This document shows, piece after piece, positions 8,633-15,687 of a stretch of DNA of 21,505 bases. Source of the stretch: JBOHUX01 sp050734915 (lineage in GTDB: Bacteria; Chloroflexota; Dormibacteria; Dormibacterales; Dormibacteraceae). The stretch is taken from positions 1 to 21,505 of the forward strand of contig JBOHUX010000020.1 of NCBI GenBank assembly GCA_050734915.1. Reading direction: 5' to 3'. The notes below the pieces were generated by a model. The model was not told the DNA's origin, made no database searches, and saw only the letters and a list, made by a program, of their open reading frames with translations. Position 1 is the stretch's first letter; each line of letters starts with the position of its first letter. Made by a program: the position numbers and the translations under genes.

Positions 8633-9304
8633 TCAGGCCCCGACCGGGCTCGAGACCCCGGCGGCGGCGAGGGCGCGCCGCGCCCGCTGGCGCACCGCCC
8701 CCCAGTCCCGGCGGGAAAGCGCGTCGGGCGGGAAGACCGCGGTCGTGAGCCCGACCGCGCGGACCCCGAGGCCCAGGTAGGCCTCGACATCCTCGACCTC
8801 GACACCACCCGACACCCAGAGGGGGATTCCCGGCATCGGGCCGCCGAGCTGGCGTAGGTAGGCCGGCCCGCCGGCGGGTGCGACGGGGAACACCTTGACG
8901 ATGTCCGCCCCGAGCAGCCGCGCCTGGTGGATCTCGGTCGGGGTCAGCGCGCCCATGACGCAGACGATCCCGTGCTCGCGGCACGCGTCCGCGACCTCGG
9001 GCAGGATGACCGGGGTGACCACGAAGCGGGCGCCCGCCTCCTTGGCCTGGCGCACCGCCTCCGGCTCCCAGACGGTGCCGACCCCGATCGGCACCCCGCC
9101 TCCGGTGCTGGCGAGCAGCCCGCGGACGATGTCGAAGCAGGAGGGGACGCTCGTCGTCACCTCGACGGTTCCGATGCCGGCCTCGATCGCGGCCAGGCAG
9201 GCCCGGAAGGCGACCTCCGGATTGTCCGTCCTGATGACCCCACAAAGGCGAGTCGGGAACAGCCCCTCGACCGCTGGCACGGACGCCATTATCACCCGCC
9301 TCAC
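8633..9304 (-). CDS. KDPG/KHG-type class I aldolase
   Basis: Predicted aldolase (223 residues from GTG at 9304; 218 from ATG at 9289) that splits a 2-keto-3-deoxy sugar acid or 4-hydroxy-2-oxoglutarate to pyruvate plus an aldehyde. The base Glu48 in VEVTTS, the GVGTVWEPEAVRQAKEAGA strand and the Schiff-base Lys137 in VKVFP match E. coli KDPG aldolase (Glu45, Lys133). The position of E. coli Arg49 is Ser52 here, and the phosphate loop reads WVSGGVEVED in place of PTGGISPAN, so a non-phosphorylated or different substrate is possible. The GTG start overlaps the cyclase stop by GTGA, so the two form one operon. It converges on the hydroxylase operon with 19 bases between and no clear terminator. 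Confidence 0.88.
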   Translation of the reverse strand: MRRVIMASVPAVEGLFPTRLCGVIRTDNPEVAFRACLAAIEAGIGTVEVTTSVPSCFDIVRGLLASTGGGVPIGVGTVWEPEAVRQAKEAGARFVVTPVILPEVADACREHGIVCVMGALTPTEIHQARLLGADIVKVFPVAPAGGPAYLRQLGGPMPGIPLWVSGGVEVEDVEAYLGLGVRAVGLTTAVFPPDALSRRDWGAVRQRARRALAAAGVSSPVGA

Positions 9305-9942
9305 TCCGAGATGAGCAGAACTCGCGCGGGCGCGCCGTCGGACCCCTTGAGCTTGGCCGGCAGGCAGTAGAGGAGGTAGGCGCCGGGCTCGACCCGGCTC
9401 AGGTCCAGCCCCTCCACGATCGCCGTCCGCGCCTCCAGGAGGGCGTGGTGGACGGGGTGCTCGGGGGCCGCGTGGTAGCTCTCCACGGAGAGGTAGTCAA
9501 CGCCCACCAGCAGGACCCCCATCTCGACCAGGCGGCGGGCGAGATCCGGGCCGATGGCCACGAACTCGGTGTCGAATTCCCGATCCCCGTTCGCCCAGTG
9601 CCGGGAGTTCCGGGTCTTGAAGAGGATCCGCCTGGTGCCGGGCTCGAACGCGTTGCGGGGCAGGTCCTGGGGCCGGAGGTCATGGCCGGGAGGGTCGGCC
9701 TCGACGACCAGGCAGGGGCCGACCAGCGCATCCAGCGACATCGTCTCCACGCCGCCGCCGCCCTCCACGAAGTGGACGGGGGCGTCCACATGGGTCCCGG
9801 TGTGGGCGCCGAAGTCGAGCCTGGACACGTTGGCCGGGGCTCCCTTGGCGATCGAGCTGGCAAGCTCGCGGTGGTAGGTGGGGTCGCCCGGCCAGGTGGG
9901 GATGTCGCTCGAGAGGGGCAGGGTGACGTCGTGGATGCGCAT
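9301..9942 (-). CDS. Cyclase-family metal-dependent hydrolase (kynurenine formamidase-like)
   Basis: A 213-residue protein of the cyclase/KynB family. The hallmark HTGTHVDAPVHF has His47, His51, Asp53 and His57. In KynB the corresponding residues bind two zinc ions and activate water. The N-terminus (IHDVTLPLSSDIPTWPGDP) and the GVDYLSVES and LYCLPAKLKGSDGAPARVLL segments are also typical. Members hydrolyse amides, lactones or isatin-like rings; the substrate here cannot be named. No kynurenine-pathway genes are near, so KynB itself is unlikely. The cyclase gene comes first in a two-gene unit with the aldolase. TAGAGT six bases before the ATG suggests a leaderless message. Confidence 0.88.
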   Translation of the reverse strand: MRIHDVTLPLSSDIPTWPGDPTYHRELASSIAKGAPANVSRLDFGAHTGTHVDAPVHFVEGGGGVETMSLDALVGPCLVVEADPPGHDLRPQDLPRNAFEPGTRRILFKTRNSRHWANGDREFDTEFVAIGPDLARRLVEMGVLLVGVDYLSVESYHAAPEHPVHHALLEARTAIVEGLDLSRVEPGAYLLYCLPAKLKGSDGAPARVLLISE

Positions 9943-10134
9943 TCCCCCACTCTAAGAGGTCCGCTTCGCAGGTTCGGCGACCGCCGGCGGTGGTGATGGT
10001 GCGGCTCCGCTCGCCCTGATGGGAATCGTCTGCGCGCATCGTGCGCCCATCAAGTGGCCTCCTCAGGGCCACAGAGGAGCTCGGGCGATGGGCTTGACAT
10101 GGAGGGGGCCGGTTCGGGAAGCTAGTACAGACGT
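9943..10134. promoter_or_regulatory. Divergent intergenic region, cyclase and tetR promoters
   Basis: This 192-base gap is the longest non-coding stretch of the window. On the minus strand TAGAGT (9949-9954) stands six bases before the cyclase ATG. On the plus strand TTGACA (10094-10099) is a perfect -35 box and TAGTAC (10123-10128) lies six bases before the tetR ATG, but they are 23 bases apart, too far for a standard pair. The gap also contains a 36-bp symmetric palindrome and a GTGGCC-N7-GGCCAC hairpin (10054-10072). No small ORF with a ribosome site is seen. Confidence 0.5.
10017..10052. repeat. 36-bp interrupted palindrome
   Basis: The outer arms TGATGGG (10017-10023) and CCCATCA (10046-10052) are perfect inverted repeats. 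The core TGCGCGCA (10031-10038) is itself a perfect palindrome with exactly the same centre. The 7-base segments between arms and core are not complementary. Such concentric symmetry suits a site bound by a dimer or tetramer, such as the adjacent TetR protein, better than a terminator. The operator role is inference. Confidence 0.5.
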
Positions 10135-10785
10135 ATGACAAGGATGCCAGGGGTGGAGGTGCCGTCCGCCGGACACCAGGCGGTGACGACTCGCGAGCAG
10201 ATCGTCCGCGCCGCGGCCGACTCTCTGCTCGCGGAGGGATACGCGGCCACCTCGATGCGCGCCATCGCGGCGCGGGCCGGGATGGCGGTCGGCAACGTGC
10301 AGTACCACTTCCCGGCCAAGTCGGACCTTCTCGTGGAAGCCTGGCGCGATCTCACCGACCGTTCGGTAGAGGAGCTCCGCGAGGCCCTGGCCCAGATCGG
10401 CGATCCCGCCGACCTCTTCCAGGTCGGCCCCGACGCGATCTGGGCGGCGCTGCGGCAGCTGGCCGACATCCAGCTCGCCGCCTTCGACCTGCTCGTCCAG
10501 GCCCCCCGCCGCGAACGGCTCAAGGCCTACCTGCCGGAGCTATTCGATCGCTATCGGCTCGTTGTCGAGGAGCAGCTCGACCGCTTCGAGAAGAGCGGGC
10601 GGTTGCGCCTGACGGTGGAGCGGGAGGTCCTCGTGCCGCTGGTCCTCAACACCGTGCTCGGCTTCGGGCTCTACTACGTGGTCACGGGCGACGACGAATC
10701 GTGCCTGCGGGCGCTGGGCGCTTTCCAGCAGCTCGCGCCGGCCCTGGTCGAAAGGGGGGGCGAGGACTCGGCGCCGGGGCGATGA
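10135..10785 (+). CDS. TetR-family transcriptional regulator
   Basis: A 216-residue regulator. The N-terminal helix-turn-helix spans about residues 20-65: REQIVRAAADSLLAEGYAATS, then MRAIAARAGMAVGNVQYHF and PAKSDLL, which is textbook TetR. The C-terminal ligand domain is unspecific, with a hydrophobic LVPLVLNTVLGFGLYYVV helix. The ATG at 10135 has no ribosome site; a second ATG at 10144 is possible, and everything before residue 18 is outside the conserved domain. Its stop overlaps the next start by ATGA, so it is co-transcribed with the prenyl synthase genes and may regulate them, the divergent cyclase-aldolase unit, or both. Confidence 0.93.
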   Translation: MTRMPGVEVPSAGHQAVTTREQIVRAAADSLLAEGYAATSMRAIAARAGMAVGNVQYHFPAKSDLLVEAWRDLTDRSVEELREALAQIGDPADLFQVGPDAIWAALRQLADIQLAAFDLLVQAPRRERLKAYLPELFDRYRLVVEEQLDRFEKSGRLRLTVEREVLVPLVLNTVLGFGLYYVVTGDDESCLRALGAFQQLAPALVERGGEDSAPGR

Positions 10786-11162
10786 GCAGCAGGCTGGACC
10801 GGCTCGCGCCCGCCGGCCTCGAGAACCTGGAGACGCTCTGGGACGGGGAGCTGGATTCCACCTTCGCCGCCTATGCGGAGGCGACGACCGTTTCCCGGGA
10901 GCCGGTGGCGCTGGCGGCGGCGCTGGTGGAGACCGCGATCAGGATCCAGCGGCTGGGTTCCGGAATGGTGGCTTCAGCGCCGCTCCTGCTCGGCGACCTC
11001 TGCCTGGCCCGTGCCTCGCGGCTGCTCGCCGATGTCGGCGAGAGCGCCCTCCAGATCGCCTTTGCTCGCATCGTGCAGGACCTCGCATCCGCCGCCGCCG
11101 AGGGGAGGCCGATGCCGCACGTCCGCCCCCGGCTCATGGAGGCGGTGGCTGGGAGATGCTGA
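10782..11162 (+). CDS. Small putative non-catalytic subunit of polyprenyl diphosphate synthase (HexA/HepS-like)
   Basis: A 126-residue, mostly alpha-helical protein between the TetR gene (ATGA overlap) and the polyprenyl synthase gene (7-base overlap). Residues 68-101 (GDLCLARASRLLADVG and flanks) resemble the helix of trans-prenyl synthases that reads GDYYFAKATWIIAELG in the next gene's product. The small protein has neither a DDxxD motif nor a basic GKRLRP motif. Known heterodimeric synthases pair such an inactive small chain with a catalytic one: HexA (about 140 residues) with HexB in Micrococcus luteus, HepS with HepT in Bacillus subtilis. The sizes here, 126 and 326, match HexA/HexB well. 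The gene is certain from its overlaps; the role is inference from one helix pattern and position. Confidence 0.65.
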   Translation: MSSRLDRLAPAGLENLETLWDGELDSTFAAYAEATTVSREPVALAAALVETAIRIQRLGSGMVASAPLLLGDLCLARASRLLADVGESALQIAFARIVQDLASAAAEGRPMPHVRPRLMEAVAGRC

Positions 11163-12136
11163 GCGAGCGCCATCTCGACGCGTCGGGAGCGGATGAGGAC
11201 GGGCAGGGCGGGGACCGCCGCCTGGTGGAGGAGGAGCTCGGCCGCCAGCTCGCGGCCGACCCGGAGGCGGTCCGGGTCCCCATGGCCCGGCTGGTCGGGG
11301 CGGGCGGGAAGCGCCTGCGGCCCATGCTGGTCATGCTCGGCTCGCGGCTCGGCCCGCGTCACGATGCCGGCCGCGCGGCGGCGCTGGCGGCGGCGCTCGA
11401 GCTCATCCACACCGCCAGCCTCGTCCACGACGATTACGTGGACGAGAGCCCCCGGCGGCGAGGGCTGCCCACGGTGGCGGCCACCGAGGGCGTGGCCCGG
11501 GCGGTCGCCGTCGGTGACTACTACTTCGCCAAGGCGACGTGGATCATCGCCGAGCTGGGCGTCCCCGGCGTCACCTCGACGGTGGCGGCCGCGATGGAGG
11601 CGATCTGCCGTTCCCAGATCGACGACTTCGCGCTGCGCGGTCGCTTCCCCGGCGACCGGGACTCCTACCTGCGGGTGATCCGGGGCAAGACGGCCGCCCT
11701 CTTCTCCGCGTCCTGCGTCTCCGGCGCCCTTCTCTCCGGCACGCCCGCCCCCATTGTCGAGTCGCTCGCGCGCTACGGCGAGGAGATCGGGACGGCGTTC
11801 CAGATGGCCGACGACCTCGTCGACTTCAGTGAGGGCTCGGGCAAGCCGCTCGGCCAGGACATCCGCCAGCGGGTCGTCTCGCTGCCCCTCATCTACGCTG
11901 TCGAGGACCCCGAGGCGGGCCCTCAGGTCACCTCGCTGCTGGGCGGCGAGCTCGACGACGGCCGGATCGAACGGGTGGTGCGGCTGGTCCAGCAGACCAG
12001 CGCGCTCGACAGCGTCCGCGCCGACGCCCGGCGCACCGCCGGCTCGGCGGTCGACGCCCTGCGCGCCGTGCCGCCGGGCCCGGTCCGGGACCTGCTCGTC
12101 GAGCTCGCGAGCGCATCGGCCGACCGCAGCACCTGA
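11156..12136 (+). CDS. Long-chain polyprenyl diphosphate synthase
   Basis: Trans-isoprenyl diphosphate synthase (326 residues) adding isopentenyl diphosphate units to make a long prenyl chain, most likely for menaquinone. GAGGKRLRP (49-57) binds isopentenyl diphosphate. The first aspartate-rich motif is HDDYVDES and the second is MADDLVDF, both DDxxD; GKTAALFSASC lies between. The fifth residue before the first motif is Ala, as in long-chain enzymes, not the bulky residue of short-chain ones. About 25 unconserved residues precede the fold. It overlaps the small-subunit gene by 7 bases and converges on menG. Exact chain length cannot be read from the sequence. Confidence 0.94.
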   Translation: MLSERHLDASGADEDGQGGDRRLVEEELGRQLAADPEAVRVPMARLVGAGGKRLRPMLVMLGSRLGPRHDAGRAAALAAALELIHTASLVHDDYVDESPRRRGLPTVAATEGVARAVAVGDYYFAKATWIIAELGVPGVTSTVAAAMEAICRSQIDDFALRGRFPGDRDSYLRVIRGKTAALFSASCVSGALLSGTPAPIVESLARYGEEIGTAFQMADDLVDFSEGSGKPLGQDIRQRVVSLPLIYAVEDPEAGPQVTSLLGGELDDGRIERVVRLVQQTSALDSVRADARRTAGSAVDALRAVPPGPVRDLLVELASASADRST

Positions 12137-12154
12137 GCCGCCGCCGTCCACCGG

Positions 12155-12871
12155 TCAGCGGGTGCCCGACAGCAGCCCCACGGTGCCGAGCGTGAGGGAT
12201 TGGAAGCGGACCTCCCGCCATCCCGCCGCCGCCGCCATGTCGATCAGCTGAGCGGGCGTCCGGTAGCGATCGACGGTGTCGCTCAGATACCGGTAGGCCT
12301 GGCCGTCGCCGCTGACCAGGCCGCCGACGGCCGGCAGCACGTTCCTCAGATAGAGGCGGTAGGCCGACCCGATCGGGCCCGGGCCCGGCTTCACGAACTC
12401 GAGGACGACCGCCCGGCCTCCGGGCCGGATCACCCGCAGCATCTCCGCCAGGCCGCGGGCCGGATTGGACAGGTTGCGAAGGCCGAACGCGATCGTCACG
12501 GCGTCGAACGACCCCTCCCGGAAGGGAAGCTCGAGGGCGTCACCCCGGACCAGCCGGCGGACCGGCACCCGCCGGGCGACCTCCATCATCCCGCCGCTGA
12601 AGTCGAGACCGACCACGAGGCCGGCCGGTCCCGCGCGGCGGTCGAGCTCCTCGGTCAGCCTTCCGGAACCGCAGGCGACGTCGAGAGCCCGGCCGCCGGC
12701 GCCGAGCCCGGCCAGCGCCGCCGCCCGCCGCCGCCAGCGCCGGTCGCTGCCGCCGGAGAGGACGGTGTTGAGGAGGTCGTACCGGCCCGAGATGCGGTCG
12801 AACATCGAGCGCACCGCCGCCGGATCGCGCTCGCCGGTCTCCGGGCCGCCGGCGGTCAGAGGAGCTGCCAA
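12155..12871 (-). CDS. menG: Demethylmenaquinone methyltransferase (MenG/UbiE)
   Basis: SAM-dependent C-methyltransferase completing menaquinone. The N-terminal DPAAVRSMFDRISGRYDLLN, the LSGGSDRRWR segment, the SAM loop DVACGSG (64-70), FGLRNL and the late YRYLSDTVDRYRTP segment closely follow mycobacterial MenG. About 238 residues is normal length. The start is uncertain: the conserved region begins upstream of the only good ATG (12805), so a TTG at 12871 or a CTG at 12859 (overlapping the thiolase stop as CTGA) is needed; I use the TTG. Residues further upstream in this frame are a shadow of the thiolase gene. It is the last gene of the paa-like operon and converges on the prenyl synthase genes. 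Confidence 0.92.
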   Translation of the reverse strand: MAAPLTAGGPETGERDPAAVRSMFDRISGRYDLLNTVLSGGSDRRWRRRAAALAGLGAGGRALDVACGSGRLTEELDRRAGPAGLVVGLDFSGGMMEVARRVPVRRLVRGDALELPFREGSFDAVTIAFGLRNLSNPARGLAEMLRVIRPGGRAVVLEFVKPGPGPIGSAYRLYLRNVLPAVGGLVSGDGQAYRYLSDTVDRYRTPAQLIDMAAAAGWREVRFQSLTLGTVGLLSGTR

Positions 12872-14064
12872 AGTGAGCTGACGCCCTGCCCGACGCCGAT
12901 GCACATGGTGGCGAGCCCGTACTCGACCCCGCGGCGGCGCATCTCGTGCACGAGCGTGACGATGAGGCGCGCGCCGCTGCATCCGAGCGGGTGGCCGAGA
13001 GCGATGGCGCCGCCGTTGACGTTGACGCGCGCGGGGTCCAGGCCAAGCAGCCGCACGCAGGCGACCGACTGGGACGCGAAGGCCTCGTTGAGCTCGACGA
13101 GGCCGATCTCACCGGCCCCGATGCCCGCCTTCTCCAGCGCCCGGACGGTCGCCGGCACGGGGCCGATGCCCATCAAGTTGGGGTCGACGCCCACCGCCCC
13201 CGACGCCACGAACCTCGCCAGTGGCTCGAGTCGGCGCCGGCGCGCCTCCTCGGCGGCGGTCAGGACCAGGGCGGCGGCGCCGTCGTTGAGAGGCGACGAG
13301 TTCCCCGCCGTCACAGTGCCGCCCTCGACGAACGCGGGAGGGAGCCTGGCCAGAGCCTCGAGGGTGGTGTCGGGGCGCGGTCCCTCGTCGGCGCGGAGGG
13401 TGACCGGCTCCGCGCCGGTGGGGCCCACGGCGACCGGCACCAGTTCGTCGTCGAAGCGGCCCGCCCCCTGGGCCGCCGCCGCCTTCCGATGGCTGGCGAG
13501 GGCGAACTCGTCCTGGGCGTCGCGGTCAACCCCATACGTGGCGGCCACCCGCTCCGCGGTCTCGCCGAGCGGGATGGCGCCGTTCATCTCGACCATGCGC
13601 GGGTTGACCAGCCGCCAGCCGAGGGCGGTGTCGTGGAGGGTCTGGCGGCCGCGATCGAATCCGCGCTCGGGCTTGGCCATCACCCAAGGCGCCCGGCTCA
13701 TGCTCTCGACGCCGCCCGCGACCAGCGCGCGGGCGTCGCCGGCCCGGATCTGGAGCGCGGCGCCTATCGCCGCCTGCATCCCCGACCCGCAGAGGCGGTT
13801 CACGGTCTGGCCGGGCACCTCGACCGGGAGGCCGGCGAGCAGGAGCGCCATCCGGGCCACGTTGCGATTGTCCTCACCGGCCTGGTTGGCGCAGCCGAGG
13901 ATGACGTCCTCGATGAGGTCGGGCTCGACGCCCGCGCGCCTGACCGCCTCCCCGACCGCGATCGCGGCGAGGTCGTCCGGGCGCACGTCCCTCAGCTGGC
14001 CACCGTAGCGTCCCATCGGAGTCCGCACGGCGGACACGATCACGGCGTCCCGGAGGTCAGTCAC
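12856..14064 (-). CDS. Acetyl-CoA C-acyltransferase (thiolase, PaaJ/PcaF-like)
   Basis: Thiolase (402 residues) cleaving a 3-oxoacyl-CoA with CoA. The nucleophile is Cys92 in NRLCGSGMQA. GGVESMSRAPWVM, NEAFASQ, His358 in GHPLGCSGARL and the second catalytic Cys388 in CIGVGQG complete the active site. The CIGVGQG ending is the form seen in beta-ketoadipyl-CoA thiolases (PaaJ, PcaF), and the paaF/paaG-like genes upstream support that. The GTG at 14064 gives an 8-base overlap with the preceding gene; an upstream ATG would add 12 residues unlike the family. A general acetyl-CoA acetyltransferase role remains possible. Confidence 0.94.
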   Translation of the reverse strand: MTDLRDAVIVSAVRTPMGRYGGQLRDVRPDDLAAIAVGEAVRRAGVEPDLIEDVILGCANQAGEDNRNVARMALLLAGLPVEVPGQTVNRLCGSGMQAAIGAALQIRAGDARALVAGGVESMSRAPWVMAKPERGFDRGRQTLHDTALGWRLVNPRMVEMNGAIPLGETAERVAATYGVDRDAQDEFALASHRKAAAAQGAGRFDDELVPVAVGPTGAEPVTLRADEGPRPDTTLEALARLPPAFVEGGTVTAGNSSPLNDGAAALVLTAAEEARRRRLEPLARFVASGAVGVDPNLMGIGPVPATVRALEKAGIGAGEIGLVELNEAFASQSVACVRLLGLDPARVNVNGGAIALGHPLGCSGARLIVTLVHEMRRRGVEYGLATMCIGVGQGVSSLWQLL

Positions 14065-14908
14065 CGGGCGCGCCCTTGAACCGGGGCGCGCGCTTGGCAC
14101 CGAACGCCGCCACGCCCTCCCGGAAGTCGTCGCCCGCCGCCATCACCTCCTGGAGGTAGGACTCGAACTCCATCGCCTCCTCGAGATCGCAGCCGGCGGC
14201 GTGGTTGACCGCCCGCTTGGTGGCCGCGATCGCCTCCGCCGGACCGGTCGCCAGTGTCGCCGCCAGGGCACCGACGACGGCATCCAGCTGCTCTTCGGCG
14301 ACGATCTGATTGAGCAGCCCGAAACGCTCCGCGTCCGTCGCCCCCACCGGCCGGCCGGTGAAGAGCATCTCCAGCGCCCGGCCGGTCCCGACCAGGCGGG
14401 GCAGCATCCAGGTGGCGCCCCCGTCGGGCACCAGCCCGATTCCGACGAAGGCCTCCACGAATGCCGCCGCGGGCGTTCCGATCCGGATGTCGCAGGCCAT
14501 CGCGAAGCTGGCGCCCACCCCCGCGGCGACTCCGTTGACGGCGGCGATGACCGGCTTCGGCATCGTCCGCAGCCGCGTGATAATCGGCAGGTACTCCTCT
14601 CGCAGCGTGCGGCCGGCCTTCTCCGAGGCGGCCGCGCCCCGGAGCTCGGCGGTGACCCTCTCCTCGAACTCCTTCACGTCCTGGCCGGAGCAGAAGGCGC
14701 GGCCCTGCCCGGTCAGCACGACGCAGCGGACGGCGCCGTCGCGCTCCACCCGCTTCAGCGCCTCGGCCAGCTCCGCCCGCATGCCGGTGGTGATCGCGTT
14801 CATGCGCCGGGGCCGGTTGAGCCGGATCCAGGCCACCCCGGCGACAACTTCCACGAGCACGACCGGCTCTTCCAGCTGCTCCCGCTCGATCCCGGTCGGG
14901 TCCGCCAT
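14057..14908 (-). CDS. Enoyl-CoA hydratase/isomerase, PaaG-like
   Basis: Crotonase-fold protein (283 residues). FCSGQDVKEF (72-81), NGVAAGVGASFAMACDIRIG and GLVPDGGATWMLPRLVG (159-174) match the PaaG branch, which has Asp in LIPD where ordinary hydratases have a second Gly/Ala context. The tail FREGVAAFGAKRAPRFKG is also PaaG-like. PaaG isomerises epoxyphenylacetyl-CoA to the oxepin form and shifts double bonds in aerobic phenylacetate breakdown. The oxygenase PaaABCE and the ring hydrolase PaaZ are not in this window, so related unsaturated acyl-CoA isomerisation is also possible. The ATG at 14908 lies 5 bases behind the paaF-like stop; the longer reading frame upstream is a shadow. Confidence 0.9.
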   Translation of the reverse strand: MADPTGIEREQLEEPVVLVEVVAGVAWIRLNRPRRMNAITTGMRAELAEALKRVERDGAVRCVVLTGQGRAFCSGQDVKEFEERVTAELRGAAASEKAGRTLREEYLPIITRLRTMPKPVIAAVNGVAAGVGASFAMACDIRIGTPAAAFVEAFVGIGLVPDGGATWMLPRLVGTGRALEMLFTGRPVGATDAERFGLLNQIVAEEQLDAVVGALAATLATGPAEAIAATKRAVNHAAGCDLEEAMEFESYLQEVMAAGDDFREGVAAFGAKRAPRFKGAPGD

Positions 14909-14913
14909 CCCGC

Positions 14914-15687
14914 TCACCGTCCTTTGAAGGCGCCGCGTCGCTTCTCGAGGAAGGCGTGCATGCCCTCCTTCTGATCCTCGGTCGCAAACAGGAAGTAGAA
15001 GCTCTTCCGCTCCCGCGCCAGGCCCTCCGAGAGCGGGGTCTCGAGCGCGGCGTTGACCGACTCCTTGGCCATGCGCGCCGCCAGGGGGGGCTTGGCCGCG
15101 ATCTCCCTGGCCAGGCGCTTGGCGACCTCGATCGTCACCTCCGCGGGCACCACCTTGTTGACCAGGCCGAGCTGGTGGGCGCGCGCGGCGCCGATCATCC
15201 CCCCGGTCAGGACGGCCTCCATGGCGACGTACTTGCCCGCCGTCCGCGGCCAGCGCTGCGTACCGCCGGCGCCGGGGATGATGCCGATGTTGATCTCCGG
15301 CTGGCCGAAGCGCGCCGTGTCGCCGGCGATCACGATGTCGCACATCAGCGCCACCTCGCAGCCGCCACCCAGCGCGTAGCCATTGACGGCGGCGATGAGG
15401 GGCTTGGTGACGGCCATCAGCTTCGTCCAGCGGCCCGTCTGGTCGCGGAGGAGCTGCTCGACCGGTCCCCGGTCGGCCATGTCGGCGATGTCGGCGCCGG
15501 CGGCGAACACCTGGGGGCCGCCTGTGAGCACGATCGCGCGAACGCTCCCCTCCGCGTCCAGGTCGGCGAGGGCGCCCGTCAATTCGGCGATCAGCTCGGG
15601 ACTGAGTGCGTTGAGAACCCGGGGCCGGTTGAGGGTGACGACCGCCACCGGGGGCTCGATCTGGACCAGGATGTGCTCGTACTCCAT
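14914..15687 (-). CDS. Enoyl-CoA hydratase, PaaF-like
   Basis: Hydrates a 2-enoyl-CoA (257 residues). Both catalytic glutamates are present: Glu111 in GGGCEVALMCD and Glu131 in FGQPEINIGIIPGAGGTQR. FAAGADIADMA (61-71) forms part of the oxyanion hole region. Similarity to E. coli PaaF as I remember it runs through the whole chain, including the NGYALGGGCE and ATEDQKEGMHAFLEKRR segments. PaaF hydrates 2,3-dehydroadipyl-CoA. It is the first gene of the paaF-paaG-paaJ-menG-like operon. Its ATG is only 18 bases from the divergent moaA start, and no ribosome site precedes it. Confidence 0.92.
   Translation of the reverse strand: MEYEHILVQIEPPVAVVTLNRPRVLNALSPELIAELTGALADLDAEGSVRAIVLTGGPQVFAAGADIADMADRGPVEQLLRDQTGRWTKLMAVTKPLIAAVNGYALGGGCEVALMCDIVIAGDTARFGQPEINIGIIPGAGGTQRWPRTAGKYVAMEAVLTGGMIGAARAHQLGLVNKVVPAEVTIEVAKRLAREIAAKPPLAARMAKESVNAALETPLSEGLARERKSFYFLFATEDQKEGMHAFLEKRRGAFKGR

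Noticed and set aside
9301..9942. True kynurenine formamidase of tryptophan breakdown
   Set aside because: No tryptophan dioxygenase or kynureninase gene is nearby, and the family has many other activities.
12200..14008. 602-codon plus-strand frame opposite menG and thiolase
   Set aside because: Its composition is that of an antisense shadow, and both minus-strand genes are unmistakable.
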